A stretch of DNA of 64,000 bases. It comes from Amborella trichopoda. Lineage: Eukaryota; Streptophyta; Magnoliopsida; Amborellales; Amborellaceae. Each line of letters starts with the position of its first letter. Position 1 is the first letter of the stretch. This document shows positions 11,290 to 22,372 of this stretch, piece after piece. Made by a program: the position numbers and the translations under genes. Location: assembly GCF_000471905.2 (NCBI RefSeq), contig NW_006500356.1, forward strand, positions 3,860,504 through 3,924,503, read 5' to 3'. The notes under the pieces are model-generated. The model made no database searches and was not told the DNA's origin. It saw only the letters and a list, made by a program, of their open reading frames with translations.

Positions 11290-11700
11290 ATTATTCCACG
11301 TCAGAAAATGTCACCCCTGACTCGACTGGTCCGCCACGTCAACAAAATGACATCACTGATCCTCGGAAACCACGCTGTAGGTTCCCACGTAGGGATGTGG
11401 GCCCCGAGTTTGGTGAGGGCGCCATGAATTTGGCCGCGCGGTCACGGCAAGCGAGGATCCGACGTGTTATCCAATCAGGCCACGTTATCATTGACCGGGC
11501 CCTTTTGACTGCTCACACATGGGCCCATCGACCGTTAACTGTTCCGTTTGTACGGCTCCCGTTTCGGGTCACTTCGTAGGGTGACAGTGTCGTGATAGGG
11601 AATGGGGCCGCGCCCACACGTGTCGAACAGACACGGCAGTTAGTGTCGGTAGTGGACACGTGCGAGACCTAGTATAAACTACCGGGTGTTGAATTTGAGG
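11290..11700 (+). promoter_or_regulatory. ACGT-rich promoter-like patch with G-boxes and TATA motif
   Basis: The patch is much richer in GC than its surroundings. It carries seven ACGT cores: 11298, 11336, 11387, 11462, 11482, and two full CACGTG G-boxes at 11617-11622 and 11657-11662. A CCAAT motif lies at 11471-11475 and a TATAAA at 11673-11678. Dense ACGT elements with a closely following TATA are typical of light- or abscisic-acid-responsive plant promoters (bZIP/bHLH sites). No gene with recognisable product follows: the first ATG downstream (11772) opens only about 40 codons. It may be an orphan promoter left by a lost gene, or drive a non-coding RNA. The function is inferred. Confidence 0.4.
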
Positions 11701-12000
11701 TGAGGTTATTTATTTTTTTTACTTTGGGCCGACAAGCCCACCTGATTTGTTGGGTTAGGGTTTTTCTTACCATGTGCGCCTTCTTTCTGCCTCAACTTTT
11801 TTCTTCCCTTATTGGTGGAGTTAATCTTGGCAGGAAATTTTTCTTTTGGCATGTTGGGTGCTACGAGGTCCTTCATCTCTGTATGTATGAATGAAGTATC
11901 AAATAAAATAAAATAAAAATAAAAAATAAAAAATAAAAAATATATATAAGGAGGCCTGCATGTTTCTGATTTTTAAGTCGGATGGTTTTAAGAGTGTCAT
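11701..12000. other. Sequence downstream of the promoter-like patch, no gene seen
   Basis: It holds a gggttagggtttttc telo-box-like motif near 11751, another feature of plant promoters or leaders, and an AT-rich run (aataaaataaaaataaaa type) at 11902-11945. Short open frames here match nothing I recognise. Confidence 0.35.
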
Positions 12001-12180
12001 TGACTAGACTCAGAATTCAATTAGTTTTTTTTTAACTTTGTGAGATGATACTCGAGCCGTCTAATTCGACATTTAATGGTTAGAAAATAGTGGTGGCCTC
12101 CTTGTAAGAAAAATAAGGGATTGGATAATAGGAGATTAGCTATGAATAACGGTGACCTTGTAACAAAGATAAATTAATCT
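12000..12180. mobile_element. MITE family B, degenerate partial copy
   Basis: It contains the family B phrases gaatt-caattagttttttt, actttgtgagatgatac, attcgacatttaatgg and, at the right, gtgaccttgtaacaaagata followed by aatt. Rearranged compared with full copies, with the right arm present twice. Confidence 0.4.
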
Positions 12181-12525
12181 CCTATTATGAATTTTTTCTT
12201 ACTTAAATAATGTAAGTTCAAATTTATTATTTTGAAAATGGTATTTATGTTATTTAACAGAGTGATTATTTTCCCGAGTGAACATACCAGTGATTTTGTG
12301 TGTTTACAGAAAGCACGAGTGAGAACATCTCATTTGCAAGAGCATTTGAGACGCACTTTATAATTTAAATCATGCATGTTTACATTTTTCATATACTCTT
12401 TGATCATCGTCAACTTTATTTTTCACAATTTTTAGTTATAGATTAGCCATGGTTATGAGCACCATTGCTTTTGTTAATTGTGATTATGGAAATCATAGCT
12501 CATTTTTTAACTTAAATTAAAAAAG

Positions 12526-12690
12526 GAAAATTTATCAGAACAATCATTAAGAGATGAAATATTTAACGTTATACTTGTTTTCAACTCAAGTTCATGTGTG
12601 TTTTTATGGGTATTTTGAAATTAAATCAAAAGATGTAGTTAAGGTTTTAAATTGTTTATTTCTTACGGGTAACTAGATAAATTTCTCATT
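12526..12690. mobile_element. Repeat family E, copy E2
   Basis: About 165 bp bounded by ggaaaatttatca at the left and tagataaatttctc at the right, which are inverted repeats. The middle has ttcatgtgtgtttttat. It is similar to 22205-22372 and 51112-51250. No coding capacity; MITE-like. Confidence 0.5.
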
Positions 12691-13735
12691 CAAAAGTAAG
12701 CCATCATGATTGTTTGGTAACCCAAAGTTCATAAATATGTGGCTGTTAATGGAAATATGAGTAACCCAAAATTCATGAATAATTGTGATGGCTAACCAAA
12801 AAAACAGAAAAAAGGCAACTAACGGGGAAACATAATTTTGATATGAACAGTCATCTTTTATCTTTTGAAAAGGCATCTAAACGCTCTATGTAAAATAATG
12901 ACTCAAGCCTTTAATTCATATACGGTGTCTCGATGACGTAACTCACATTTTCTTTCATTTTTCACTTTGTATTTACAAAAAGAAAAAGCAGCGGCATTCT
13001 GGCGCTCTTTTGTTTTTTTTTGTTTTCAGGTAGCTCAGTGAGGGGAAGACAAGCCTTTACTCGTTTTTTTTCAAATAGATTAAGAGTAAGGTTTTTGAAA
13101 GTATTAATGGGGCGGTATTAATAGTGGGAATGAAAGCACAACGTGGTGACTAAGGTGTGAGGCGGTACTCATTATTTGAACAAGTGATTAATTTCGTTAT
13201 AAAAAGTGCATATTGCCTTGCACTTTTTCGAAAATGACTCTATGTATATTGATGTCTATATTAAATATACAAACTTTGTGTATATATACACCACGGCACG
13301 GCACGGCGCGGCGCGGCGCGGCACGACAGGAATAGGAAGATATTGCGGACACTACAATACATCAAATCTTACTGGCGCTCGTTCTCTCTCGAGTCTTTAT
13401 CATATTTAGAGTGAGTTGGAATGAGAGACTTATGGGTATTCCTCTCCTTGCTAATGCCTTGTGTCTCTCTTATTTAGATATTGATATGTGTTCCGATAAA
13501 TTTGTAATCTGATATCCGCCTTTTGCCTCTATTTGCAGACTAAAATGTGCGTGAATACACTCTCTTTTCAATACTTGATCTCCATCTAATTTTTTTTTTC
13601 CCTTTTTAAATGTTAATCGTGGGACTTCATCACCAACACGTTATGCTGAGGCACATGCCCCCCTAACTACTGATGCCCCTACCCCATTCTCTCACTTCTT
13701 CTATATCCATCTCAATATCTCATGTTCCCCTCTCT
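12691..13735. other. Intergenic, no gene seen; one GC-rich simple repeat
   Basis: AT-rich intergenic sequence without a recognisable gene. At 13293-13326 there is a short, strikingly GC-rich pentamer repeat of the cggca/cggcg type within otherwise AT-rich DNA. Confidence 0.5.
13293..13326. repeat. GC-rich pentanucleotide repeat (CGGCR)n
   Basis: About six units: cggca, cggca, then several cggcg units, then cggca. It directly follows a (TA)n-like stretch at 13280-13290, giving an abrupt base-composition switch. Confidence 0.8.
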
Positions 13736-13739
13736 CTCT

Positions 13740-14115
13740 AGAATTTCATCAGAGGTCTCCAAACAGATCTTACCTCTCTCTCTCTCTCTCTAAATGCTGT
13801 GGGGTTCCAATCTGTAATAAATGGATGCTTGGTTCCCTCCAACTCTTTTATGCTACATGAGATTCTCTTTAGAATTTGGTCTTTCGCTTCTCTCTCTCTC
13901 TCTAGAATTTGTTTTCTCTTCTTTCTCTCTCTAGAATATGCTTTCTCTCACTCTCTCTCTGTTTTGAAGTCGTTTCTCTCTTGAATTTGCTCTCTCTAGA
14001 AATTGCTTTCTTTCTCTCTCTAGAAATTGCTCTCTCACTCTCTCTTTTGAAGTTGTTTCTCTCTGGAATTTGCTGTCTCTAGAAATTGCTTTCTTTCTCT
14101 CTCCAGAATTTGCTT
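13740..14115. repeat. Degenerate CT-rich minisatellite
   Basis: Repeated units of roughly 30-40 bp, each a tctctctc run followed by tagaa(a/t)ttgct or ttgaagt(c/t)gtttctctc. The phrase tctagaaattgctttctttc occurs at least twice. Open frames over it (for example 13799-13984) reflect the repeat and not a protein. Confidence 0.75.
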
Positions 14116-14840
14116 GTGTTTATAGTCACTAAGATTATGTCCCCTAACTCTCACACACCATACTATTATTTAACGTGGACAGAGAATGTGCAATGCATAA
14201 GTTCCATCATGAGGAGTTATTATAGTTACTCTGTTTTTCTTTTGACTGGAAGTTATTGTAGTCCTTCCGATTTCCTTTACAAGGAAAGTCATTGAGAGAG
14301 AGATTAGGTTTTGAAGAACTTTATTTAAATTCAAACCGAGTCATTGACTGGTACACACCACACGTGGTCTCCGATTTATAGTACACCACTTGGAAGTCGG
14401 TCCTCTTTCACACAAAGCGGTACCATTTGTCTCCATTCCCCTCGCGTTGTGCTTGGACGGCAGATATAGATGAGATATAGATAGAGTGGCACTTAACTTT
14501 TCCATTGAAGAGATGTTATCATACACATGTGGCCAACATATGGTACACCGGGTGGGGATCCATGTATTGTTTATAAACACCCGTGAGTGCATCCACGGTG
14601 GATCACGTATCACTTGTGTACCATATCATATAGTGCATATAAATACGTACCAATCAATGTGGTGGAAACATATACTGGCGCGTTTGTGTTGTTGAAATTT
14701 GATTTGCCGTGGGTGATTACAAAAGCCAAAAGATTTCATGTCCAAATTTTTTTGAGGGTGACATCTCAATTACGTACACACACAAAAAACGAAATGAACT
14801 TAAAAATTACAAAGAATTACTATATATTATTTAATTTATC
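14116..14840. other. Intergenic, no gene seen
   Basis: Mixed-composition sequence with several short open frames on both strands and no recognised protein. An inverted motif, ggtacac...gtgtacc, appears around 14350-14620 (tggtacacacc, tatggtacaccg, tgtgtaccata) but I could not define an element from it. Confidence 0.4.
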
Positions 14841-15270
14841 CCAAAATGTCCCTCGGTTTGAGGACAACATCCCCACACTAGTTTTAATTTTTTTTTCTAT
14901 TTAGTTTTCTTCATTGGGTTTCATGTTTTAGGCCAGTTGGCAACTAGTCCGACGACCCCATCCTCAAACTACCTAAATTGTGGCGTACTACCATATTATA
15001 GGCGGTCTAAAGATGGAGGTCTCGAACTGCATGCTTAGGCTCAATCTAGTCAACAATCCTAGGTCCCCATCCCCCACATTATAGGGCTCCGAGGATGAAG
15101 ACCACAGACAGCTTATAAGATGATTTAACACTGCAATCTAGGCAATCTGAAGATGGGGACCTCGGACCGGTCACCAATTGTCTTAAAGTATAAGGCACAA
15201 CGAAAAAAACTAAAAAAAAGAGTTTAAAACCGATCCGGGGATGAAATCCTCGGTTTGAGGGGTATTTTGG
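14841..15270. mobile_element. Long inverted-repeat (fold-back) element
   Basis: About 430 bp whose halves are reverse complements. The left end ccaaaatgtccctcggtttg pairs with the right end, which in reverse complement reads ccaaaatacccctcaaacc. Inside, ggccagttggcaactagtcc pairs with a right-half stretch reading caattggtgaccggtcc. No coding capacity, so MITE-like. The sequence would form a long hairpin if transcribed. Confidence 0.65.
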
Positions 15271-16660
15271 AAAAAAAACTAAAAAATCCACAGCACCTGA
15301 CGTTTCTTGTATTTTTTTAATAAGTTAGACTCTTTTCGTTTTTTGCCTATTTTTTTTTTGTACGTACACATAATTGGCTATAAAAACTTATATTTAACTC
15401 TTTAGTGATTTTTTAGGTGGGTTGCAAAATTTCATATTGAAAAAAATACTCCCAAATTAGGTCTATGCGAGTAGGTGCATAGCATTGTTCCCACATGAGC
15501 ATAGTTTCTCTCTCTCTCTCTGTTGTATGGATATATGTCGGCTCTCATCGAACGATGACTTCTAACCCATAATCTCTTTATTTAATGCCAAATGACTCAC
15601 CCAAAAATATTTAATGCCAAATAAAAAAAAAAGCATATATTTCATGATTCTTGGACGCCATAAACTATTCCCATGACTAATAAAGGGAAAAAAAAAGAAA
15701 AAGAAAAAAAAAACTACAATTGAGAAGTGGCTACTCTAATATTCTATTCAACAAGTTGCATTTTTTTTTTTTTTTTGTGGTGGTTGGGGGGGGGGGGGGG
15801 AGGGGATTAGAAAAGAGTACCAATAGAGAAGGGGCAGTTTTTGGGGTGAGAACAAAAGAATAGGACTCTTTGAAGATTTGTAGGGTATTGAGTAAAAGGG
15901 AAAAGTGAAAACAATACGGGCCCCCTCCTTTGGAGGACCCTATCCATCACTTTTTTCTTAATATAGTATGATTCTCAAAAGGGATTGAGCTTTTAGGGTT
16001 CCTTATTGTTCAAATACATCATGAACATAGAAGGCAAACCTAACTTTTTCCAATGCTAAATGCAAAAAATGAACAATAAATTGTTTATGTGCACATTGAA
16101 GGTGACCTTCTAACTACCATACCTAACCCTGAACCAGAAATGAGGGTCTGTCTTCAACCCCAAAGAACTTGTATACTCACTCCTTTCCATTTTTTTTCTC
16201 ACAATTTCCCCTTATCCAAAACTCCTTGCTTGGTATGTAGCCATCTTTTACATATCATCCTTACGTGGCCGGGTCGTGCAGTCGCATGAGAGGTCTCCGT
16301 CGTGCGGTTGTCGAATCCTCCTTGTTAAGATGGGTCACAGGAATAATTAAGAAAGGTTATCTTCTATTTAAGGTTCAAATCAGACTAAATGAGCACTTAT
16401 CCTGTTGTCCCTACATATGTTTCAGTTTTAGTGTCTCTCTCACGTGGGATGCATATGTAATGTGTACATTAAAGTGGAAGCTTTTATCTCACATGGGCTG
16501 TATATGTTCATATTTAAGTTGCAATGTTTCTCTCACATGCTGACAATGCTTACAAGAATTCTTCTTAAAGGAGGAAATGTATGAGGCCACGTCTCTCACT
16601 GCAACAAGGAAATAGCAAGTTGAAACAATTGTTTTAAACTTTTCTTTATATTCAACCATT
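15271..16660. other. Intergenic, no gene seen; T16 and G15 homopolymers
   Basis: AT-rich sequence with no recognised gene. It includes T16 at 15761-15776 followed nine bases later by G15 at 15786-15800. Short open frames at 16089-16543 have no recognisable product. Confidence 0.5.
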
Positions 16661-16782
16661 TCTTTTGAGAGTGAGAGTGAGAGAGATCTTATCCCTTGCC
16701 CTTTTCCTTTTGCTTTTCTACCGGTCCCTATCTTACGGACGGTTGAACTTTAATCAAATTTCTTAAGGACCGAGTTTCTATA

Positions 16783-17135
16783 AGGCCCGGGCCCTATGAA
16801 AACAAAGTAAAGCTTCCTTTTGTAAACCTCGTTCAGAAAAAAAAGAAGAAAAAAACACTTCGGGCATTGAAAAATCCCTATGGTGATTCCAAAGTCTATT
16901 TCCACCACCGATTACAAAATCTATAGCTCAAAAAATGGTTAAGATCCGGGAGATATGTGAACACTTAAAAATAAACTGTCTAGTTCATATATTACATTAT
17001 CTAAGGCTTGAGATCCATTTTTTTTCTCACAACCACAATGGTCAAGGTCGAGATGGTCGATCTGAAGCTTATCTAGAACTGCAATTTTTTGTGACTTTCG
17101 TTATGACGCCTCATTTTTTTCCATAAAGCCTAGGC
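16783..17135. mobile_element. MITE family A, copy A3 (aaggcttta subtype)
   Basis: The left end is ggccctatgaaaacaaagta with aagcttcc; the right end is tttttttccataaagcctag, an imperfect inverted repeat. The core contains atatgtgaacacttaaaaat and a ggtcgagatggtcgat phrase shared with other A copies. It sits 30 bp from copy A4. Confidence 0.7.
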
Positions 17136-17164
17136 CTTCTTTTAACTTTTTTTATTTCTAAAAA

Positions 17165-17540
17165 TGGTGTGGTTTGTATAGAGCTGAGGCTTTAAACAAT
17201 CAAATTAGAGCCTACCTTCAAATAATGTCGAGAAATGTGGTTTCAATATTGGAAACCTTTGGGATAGCCTTGAAATATATTTTCATATTTAATTATCAAA
17301 ATTAAAATATTCAAAAATAGTGTGGATCAAGTAGATCTATGAAAACTTGAAAACCTTGAAAATTAACGGTCAAAAAATGCGTTACAAGATGCACTATTTT
17401 TAAAACTAGAAATCTATTTCTTTTCTTATGTCCATGCATCTTGATATTGAAATGATCAATTTGAGGATATTTAAATATCAAAACAACTTATTCTAGTGAA
17501 ATTTTTTAGGTGAGCTTCAGCTCTATGTAAACTTTTTCCT
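17165..17540. mobile_element. MITE family A, copy A4 (tttatata subtype)
   Basis: The left end is gtttgtatagagctgaggct, then aaacaatcaaattagagcct; the right end is ggtgagcttcagctctatgt then aaactttttcc. The core has agatctatgaaaacttgaaa and tgcgttacaagatgcact. It is close in sequence to copy A5 at 41361-41758. About 375 bp, palindromic overall, no coding capacity. Confidence 0.75.
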
Positions 17541-18594
17541 TCTAAAAGACATTAATCTAAGAGAGAGAGGAGAGAGATATATTATGCTGGCCTTTTGCTT
17601 TTGTCCAAATCCTACCTTCGATTAGTGACTATAATACTAACAATTTTGACCAGTCTCTATCTTAGAGACGGTTGAAGCTTGATCAAATTTCTTAAAAAGA
17701 TTAATCCAAATTTGACGTTGGTAGGTGCCATGTGGTCAATAATGAAACTTAGAACCATGGCATAATACATTTCTTGTCCAATCTTTGAATCCCGTCATCT
17801 AATTTCCACTAATTAATCATAAAGCTACTTTGATTATGAGATAATTGGGATCTTACACTAAGATGCGTGGATTAGAGAATAAAGTCAATTGGGATCATGT
17901 GGATAAGATTTGGATGATGACTTTATTTGTGTTTGTGGCAAATTTGATTCGTTACGCTTTCATACAAATGAAAAAGAAACACGTACGAACATGCCAAATT
18001 TTGAGAACTTTTCAATTGAGTCATTCACACTTGCTAGGTGACGTGTAAACATTTATCTTTTTCCATATTCTTACAATTAATTTTTTTTGCGATACTTCCT
18101 ATTTTCTCTCCTCGTGCAAAATGCCTCATCAGACCAAACATAGTTTATCACTGATGTGACTACATCCACGAACAAAAATAATCAATAACTTCGCTATCAC
18201 AAAACTCCAAAATACACATAATGCCTTATGCGATAAACAACTTAATTACATAACGTAAAGCACACAAGACTTTATATAATGTATCAGACAAGAACTTAAA
18301 AGAAGGGCATTCGCGTGTCAAAAATATATTTTGCTGCTTACATAGTTGCACACAATACCTCCATCCTTTTCTCAAAATATCTTTTGCTGCTTACATGTTC
18401 TATATATAGAAAGAGAGTTTTTCTCAATGTATATCCACCTAGAATTTTGGGGCAGTGATGAATTCACAACCAGAGAAGGCCCTTTTTGGGGTCCATGAGA
18501 TTGCTCCCTCAAGAAGAAATGGAATTGTAAAGCTAAGAAAGAGAGAGAAACCCATCCTTGTGTTAAAAAAAGAGAGAGAGAGATGACCATCCTT
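17541..18594. other. Intergenic, no gene seen
   Basis: A block at about 17640-17698 (atcttagagacggttgaagc, then ttgatcaaatttctta) repeats one at 16730-16770 in the same orientation, so copies A3 and A4 are flanked by related sequence. Nothing coding is recognised. A GA run lies at 18568-18582. Confidence 0.45.
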
Positions 18595-19041
18595 CAATGT
18601 ATTTCGCATCAAACATGCCTGTAAATGTCAAATGGATGGTTGTTGGCCCCTTAGTTGCTCAGACTTTATAATCTTCTTAGGTGAAGCTGCTAAAACTTGG
18701 GGGTGGAGTCCCCCACCACTGACTGGATTAAAAATACGATCTATTGTTATCTTGACACTTCGACAAGTTACGGGGTCGGTCGACACGTGATGACACATCA
18801 CTGTGTTCGACACACTTGCAATGTATTTTGCATCAAACAGGCCTGTAAATGTCAAATGGATGGTTGTTGGCCCCTTAGTTGTTGGATGGTTGTTGGCCCC
18901 TTAGTTGTTCAGACTTTATAATCTTCATAGGTGAAGCTGCTAAAACTTGGGGGTGGAGTCCCCCACCACTGACTGGATTAAAAATACGATCTATTGTTAT
19001 CTTGACACTTTGACAAGTTACGGGGTCGGTCGACACGCTGT
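18595..19041. repeat. Tandem duplication, period 224 (250) bp
   Basis: The block starting caatgtatttcgcatcaaac at 18595 is repeated from 18819. The second copy has an additional internal 26-bp duplication of tggatggttgttggcccctt plus six bases, so the offset becomes 250 by the ggggtcggtcgacacg at 18772 and 19022. The copies are nearly identical, so the event is recent. Both hold a symmetrical ggggtggagtcccccaccac stretch. Confidence 0.9.
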
Positions 19042-19149
19042 ATTTGACACACTTTCAATACAAGTCTGTCTCCCCATTTTTTTTAATATGGCATCGACAC
19101 TTTCAATACAAGTGTCATATTGTATAACTTGGGAGACTTCCCCCCAATT

Positions 19150-19380
19150 TATTTAACCTAACTTTCTTCGTGGGGGAGTCGAACCCTATCCATCTTGAAT
19201 AACACCATCATGTCTACCATGACACCTTCATTTCTTGGGTGTAATGAAAAGCGGACTTATAATCTGTGTTATTATTAATTTCTATTTATTGCTAACACAT
19301 AAATGTGAAAGGACTCGAACACTTACAGCACTGAGAATTTCCTAACCACGGTGATGTCAACCACCACCCCACCCAGATCT
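19150..19380 (-). mobile_element. Candidate tRNA-derived SINE-like pol III boxes
   Basis: On the minus strand a B-box-like gggttcgactccccc lies at about 19174, with an A-box-like tggtagacatgatgg upstream of it. A second pair follows further upstream: gtgttcgagtcc with tggttgacatcaccgtgg. This fits decayed tRNA-related SINE heads, but the rest of a SINE is not recognised, so the call is tentative. Confidence 0.25.
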
Positions 19381-19788
19381 CGTGTCTGGAAGAGATAAAA
19401 CTTTATTATGTATACTACAAATACAAAGTTTTTTAAAAGTTAAATATATAGACATGTCTAGCTATATTAGGTTTTTACACCAATGTGCTAGACACTTGCG
19501 ATACTCTTAGACACCGACACTCATGTAGGCATCCATTTAACACTGACATGGTCATATATTGCAACAATACCAAATAGTGGATTAAGCTACTCAAGCACCT
19601 GCTAATCCGAGTTGGCATGTCGCGTTGCCCTGAATAGTGAAAAAATCATGAAAAGATAGAAAAACATTGCTTGAGGATTTAAGAATTACCCGAGTCCCTA
19701 CAGTGAACTAGGTAGTGCACTTCAATGAACTGCCCTACTTCTGGATAATCTAGGTGATTCCCCTAGGTGGAGCCATCCACGGCTGAGG

Positions 19789-20032
19789 ACCCCTCAAGTC
19801 TGAGCTAATTGGAGCATTTCCAAGTCGCCTCAACGATCTTTCAACCATTGTACTTGACACCTTTGCTTGATTGCTTTCATAAAATATGTGGGAGAAAACC
19901 AAAGATTAAGACCCCTCAAGTCTGAGCTAACTGGAGCATTTCCAAGTCGCCTCAACGATCTTTCAACCATTCTACTTGACACCTTTGCTTGATTGCCTTC
20001 ATGAAATATGTGGGAGAAAACCAAAGATTAAA
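19789..20032. repeat. Tandem duplication, period 122 bp
   Basis: The block starting acccctcaagtctgagctaa at 19789 is repeated from 19911 with few mismatches and ends in gggagaaaaccaaagattaa in both. A two-copy recent duplication. Short open frames in it are artefacts. Confidence 0.92.
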
Positions 20033-22204
20033 ACCCTCTACTCTTGTAAAATTTAGTGAAACTTTTCAGGCTTTCTTCTAGCAGTTGGAGTCAAAAATTC
20101 CAATTAACATCGAGTGTAGTTTTGCACCACCTATGAATTTGGAGCATAAATTAGCACTTGTACTCTTTTGAACTCTATTTATCAAGGATTTATTCCTGCT
20201 TCATTGCTCATGATAAATAGCATATGCCTCATATCTACACATTTATCTCTGAAAATCACCCTGGCCCCCCTTTTATAGTGAATGATAATCTAGCAATATG
20301 AACATATGATTCAACTTGATATGAATTATTTTGAGTTATTGATAACTAAAGGAGGGGGGGGGGACCCAGCTTAGGGGTTGCATTTTCTAGGTGAAGAAAT
20401 TTTATGGCGAAGAATTTCGATTATAGTACATAATCGCCAGTTTGTGGTTATCTAATAAACAAAAACAGTTCCATATGTGTTTGAGGGCTCCCTATTTAAT
20501 GAGCTAGAAATTGATAACCTATCTATGTGTGAATCAAAGAGAATATTTTTAATTAATAACCAATCATAGAGATATAAAAGATATGCAAATTTGCAAGAAA
20601 TTAAAAACCAACCACAAAACCAACATTTTTTGGAAAACCAATTCCAATGAGGGAAAAACCACAAAAGTAACTATAATGGTTTTTCTCAAGCTGATTAACT
20701 GTGGCTTGAGGACTTGGAAACAAGAAAATAAACAACACATGCTATCAATTTCTCTATCTTATTCCTCTTCTCAGAATAGTAGTGAACGCTTTCCTTCAAA
20801 ATGGAGAATACAGATGAAGAATTACAATCCTTCCTTTTGAGAGTAGTGGAAGATAAACTCTATAATCCTTCAAAAACTTAGAGGGAAAAACAAAGCACCT
20901 CAACCTGTCAATGCAGAATGAGAAGAATCAATGTACAAAACTAAGGATCTTCTGTTTGCCTGCACATTTTAGTATTTCTAATGAAGAAAACAAAAATTAA
21001 TGGGACTTCAATGTGGATTCGATTGCCTTGTCTGTTGAACGAGTGATTCTTGCCTTTGTTATAGGTGCAAGTCCAAAGTGAAGTGACTATTTTCTGTGCT
21101 TCGTAGAAGAGATGTGTTTCATCGTGGTGAACTCTCAATTTTGTTAGCAGTCATAGTCATGGCTAAATTCAAAGTACACCAAACTCTTATGTATCGGAAT
21201 TGCGAGGCACAAAAGTGCGCTCAAGAACCCTTGCACCGCGCACACGCTAGTTTGTATGTACATCACATGCTCAATATGGTGTCTTTTCTCTAATTTGGTT
21301 TCTTTTCTCTCATTTGTTTAGTGAAGGCAAGGGCATAGAGTGTTGCTCTTTGCATGCTTCATTCCCTTGTAATTCACCTCATACTTAAGAAGCTGAAAAA
21401 CTTCCAACTGTTCCTTACTGTTTGAAAAATGTTTCTGATTTCTCTTTAGTTCATTTCCTTTTATTATATTGACATCTCAGTTGTGGATAAAGAAAAAACC
21501 TTATGTCCAACCACTTTGTCAGCCATTATAGTGATGCCATGCCTCTGCCATTATCACCACTACCTCATGTTATCTCATAGCTGTCACTGTCCCCTTTCCA
21601 TTTATTGGATGATGACGAGTGAGGACTCATATGTTATTATATATGTGAATATGCTTTATCTTTTTGTTTTAAAATTAAAAAGCAAAAATATTTGCTGTTC
21701 TTGCGAGGGCATAATATGTATTTGCTCCGTCGAGTTAAGACTTTGGAACATTTTTTGGACCCCAAGTCATGGGAATGTAGCCTCTAGAACATAATAAACA
21801 ACCTCACTCACCGAAAAAAGAAACTAAATAGAAACCTCTACGTCCCTAAAAAAAATTGATGTCTCAAGATTGACCAAGAACTGGGGTGCAAGAGCTGCAT
21901 ATTCAAGAACTTAAAATTATAAATTTTTTTTTTTTCTTGAAAATAGTCATGTGAGGATACTTAGATGAATCCCAAAACTTTAGATCAAAAAATTCTCCCA
22001 AGTTACTTATTTGCCCAAGGGAGTTGTTGTGCTATAAGCGCTTATTTAAAAAAGTCCTTGGAAGTTTGTTTAGAGTGTAATTCATAAAGCCCTGGTTGTG
22101 TCAACTCAACTGAGAAAGTGTTTGTGACACTAAGGTTTATCCTAGGCGCTCCAACTGAACTATGTTTCTCAATCAAATAGGGACAACCCAATCTTATTTC
22201 TTCT
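20033..22204. other. Intergenic, no gene seen
   Basis: No recognisable coding exon. Several 60-100 codon open frames occur on both strands (for example 20583-20840 and 21483-21794) without family signature or codon conservation that I can judge. A G10 run with flanking ggagg lies at 20351-20364. Confidence 0.45.
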
Positions 22205-22372
22205 CGGGTAATTTGTCAAATATTATCTTTTTAATATTTTACCAATTTGTTTTGATTTATTTACAAAATACCTAAAAAAAACACATGACTTTGACTTGGA
22301 ATGGTAGAAAAAAGTAAACTACTGAATAGCTTAAAAGTGAGGTTTGTTTTGATAAATTTCCTTTTTTTTATT
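22205..22372. mobile_element. Repeat family E, copy E3
   Basis: The left end has gggtaatttgtcaaatatta and the right end ttgttttgataaatttcc, an imperfect inverted pair. The middle contains acacatgactttgacttgga, resembling the aacatgtggtgttaagttgg of the copy at 51112-51250. MITE-like. Confidence 0.5.

Noticed and set aside
11136-11579. A 147-codon open frame over the GC-rich patch.
   Set aside because: It has no recognisable domain and overlaps dense ACGT promoter-type elements. Length is explained by the elevated GC.
16730-17698. A segmental duplication or LTR pair flanking copies A3 and A4.
   Set aside because: The two similar blocks are only about 60 bp long and lack TG...CA ends; too short for an LTR pair.
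19174-19190. A functional tRNA gene because of gggttcgactccccc on the minus strand.
   Set aside because: No full cloverleaf could be drawn (no acceptor stem or anticodon arm at the right distances). Kept only as a weak SINE candidate.
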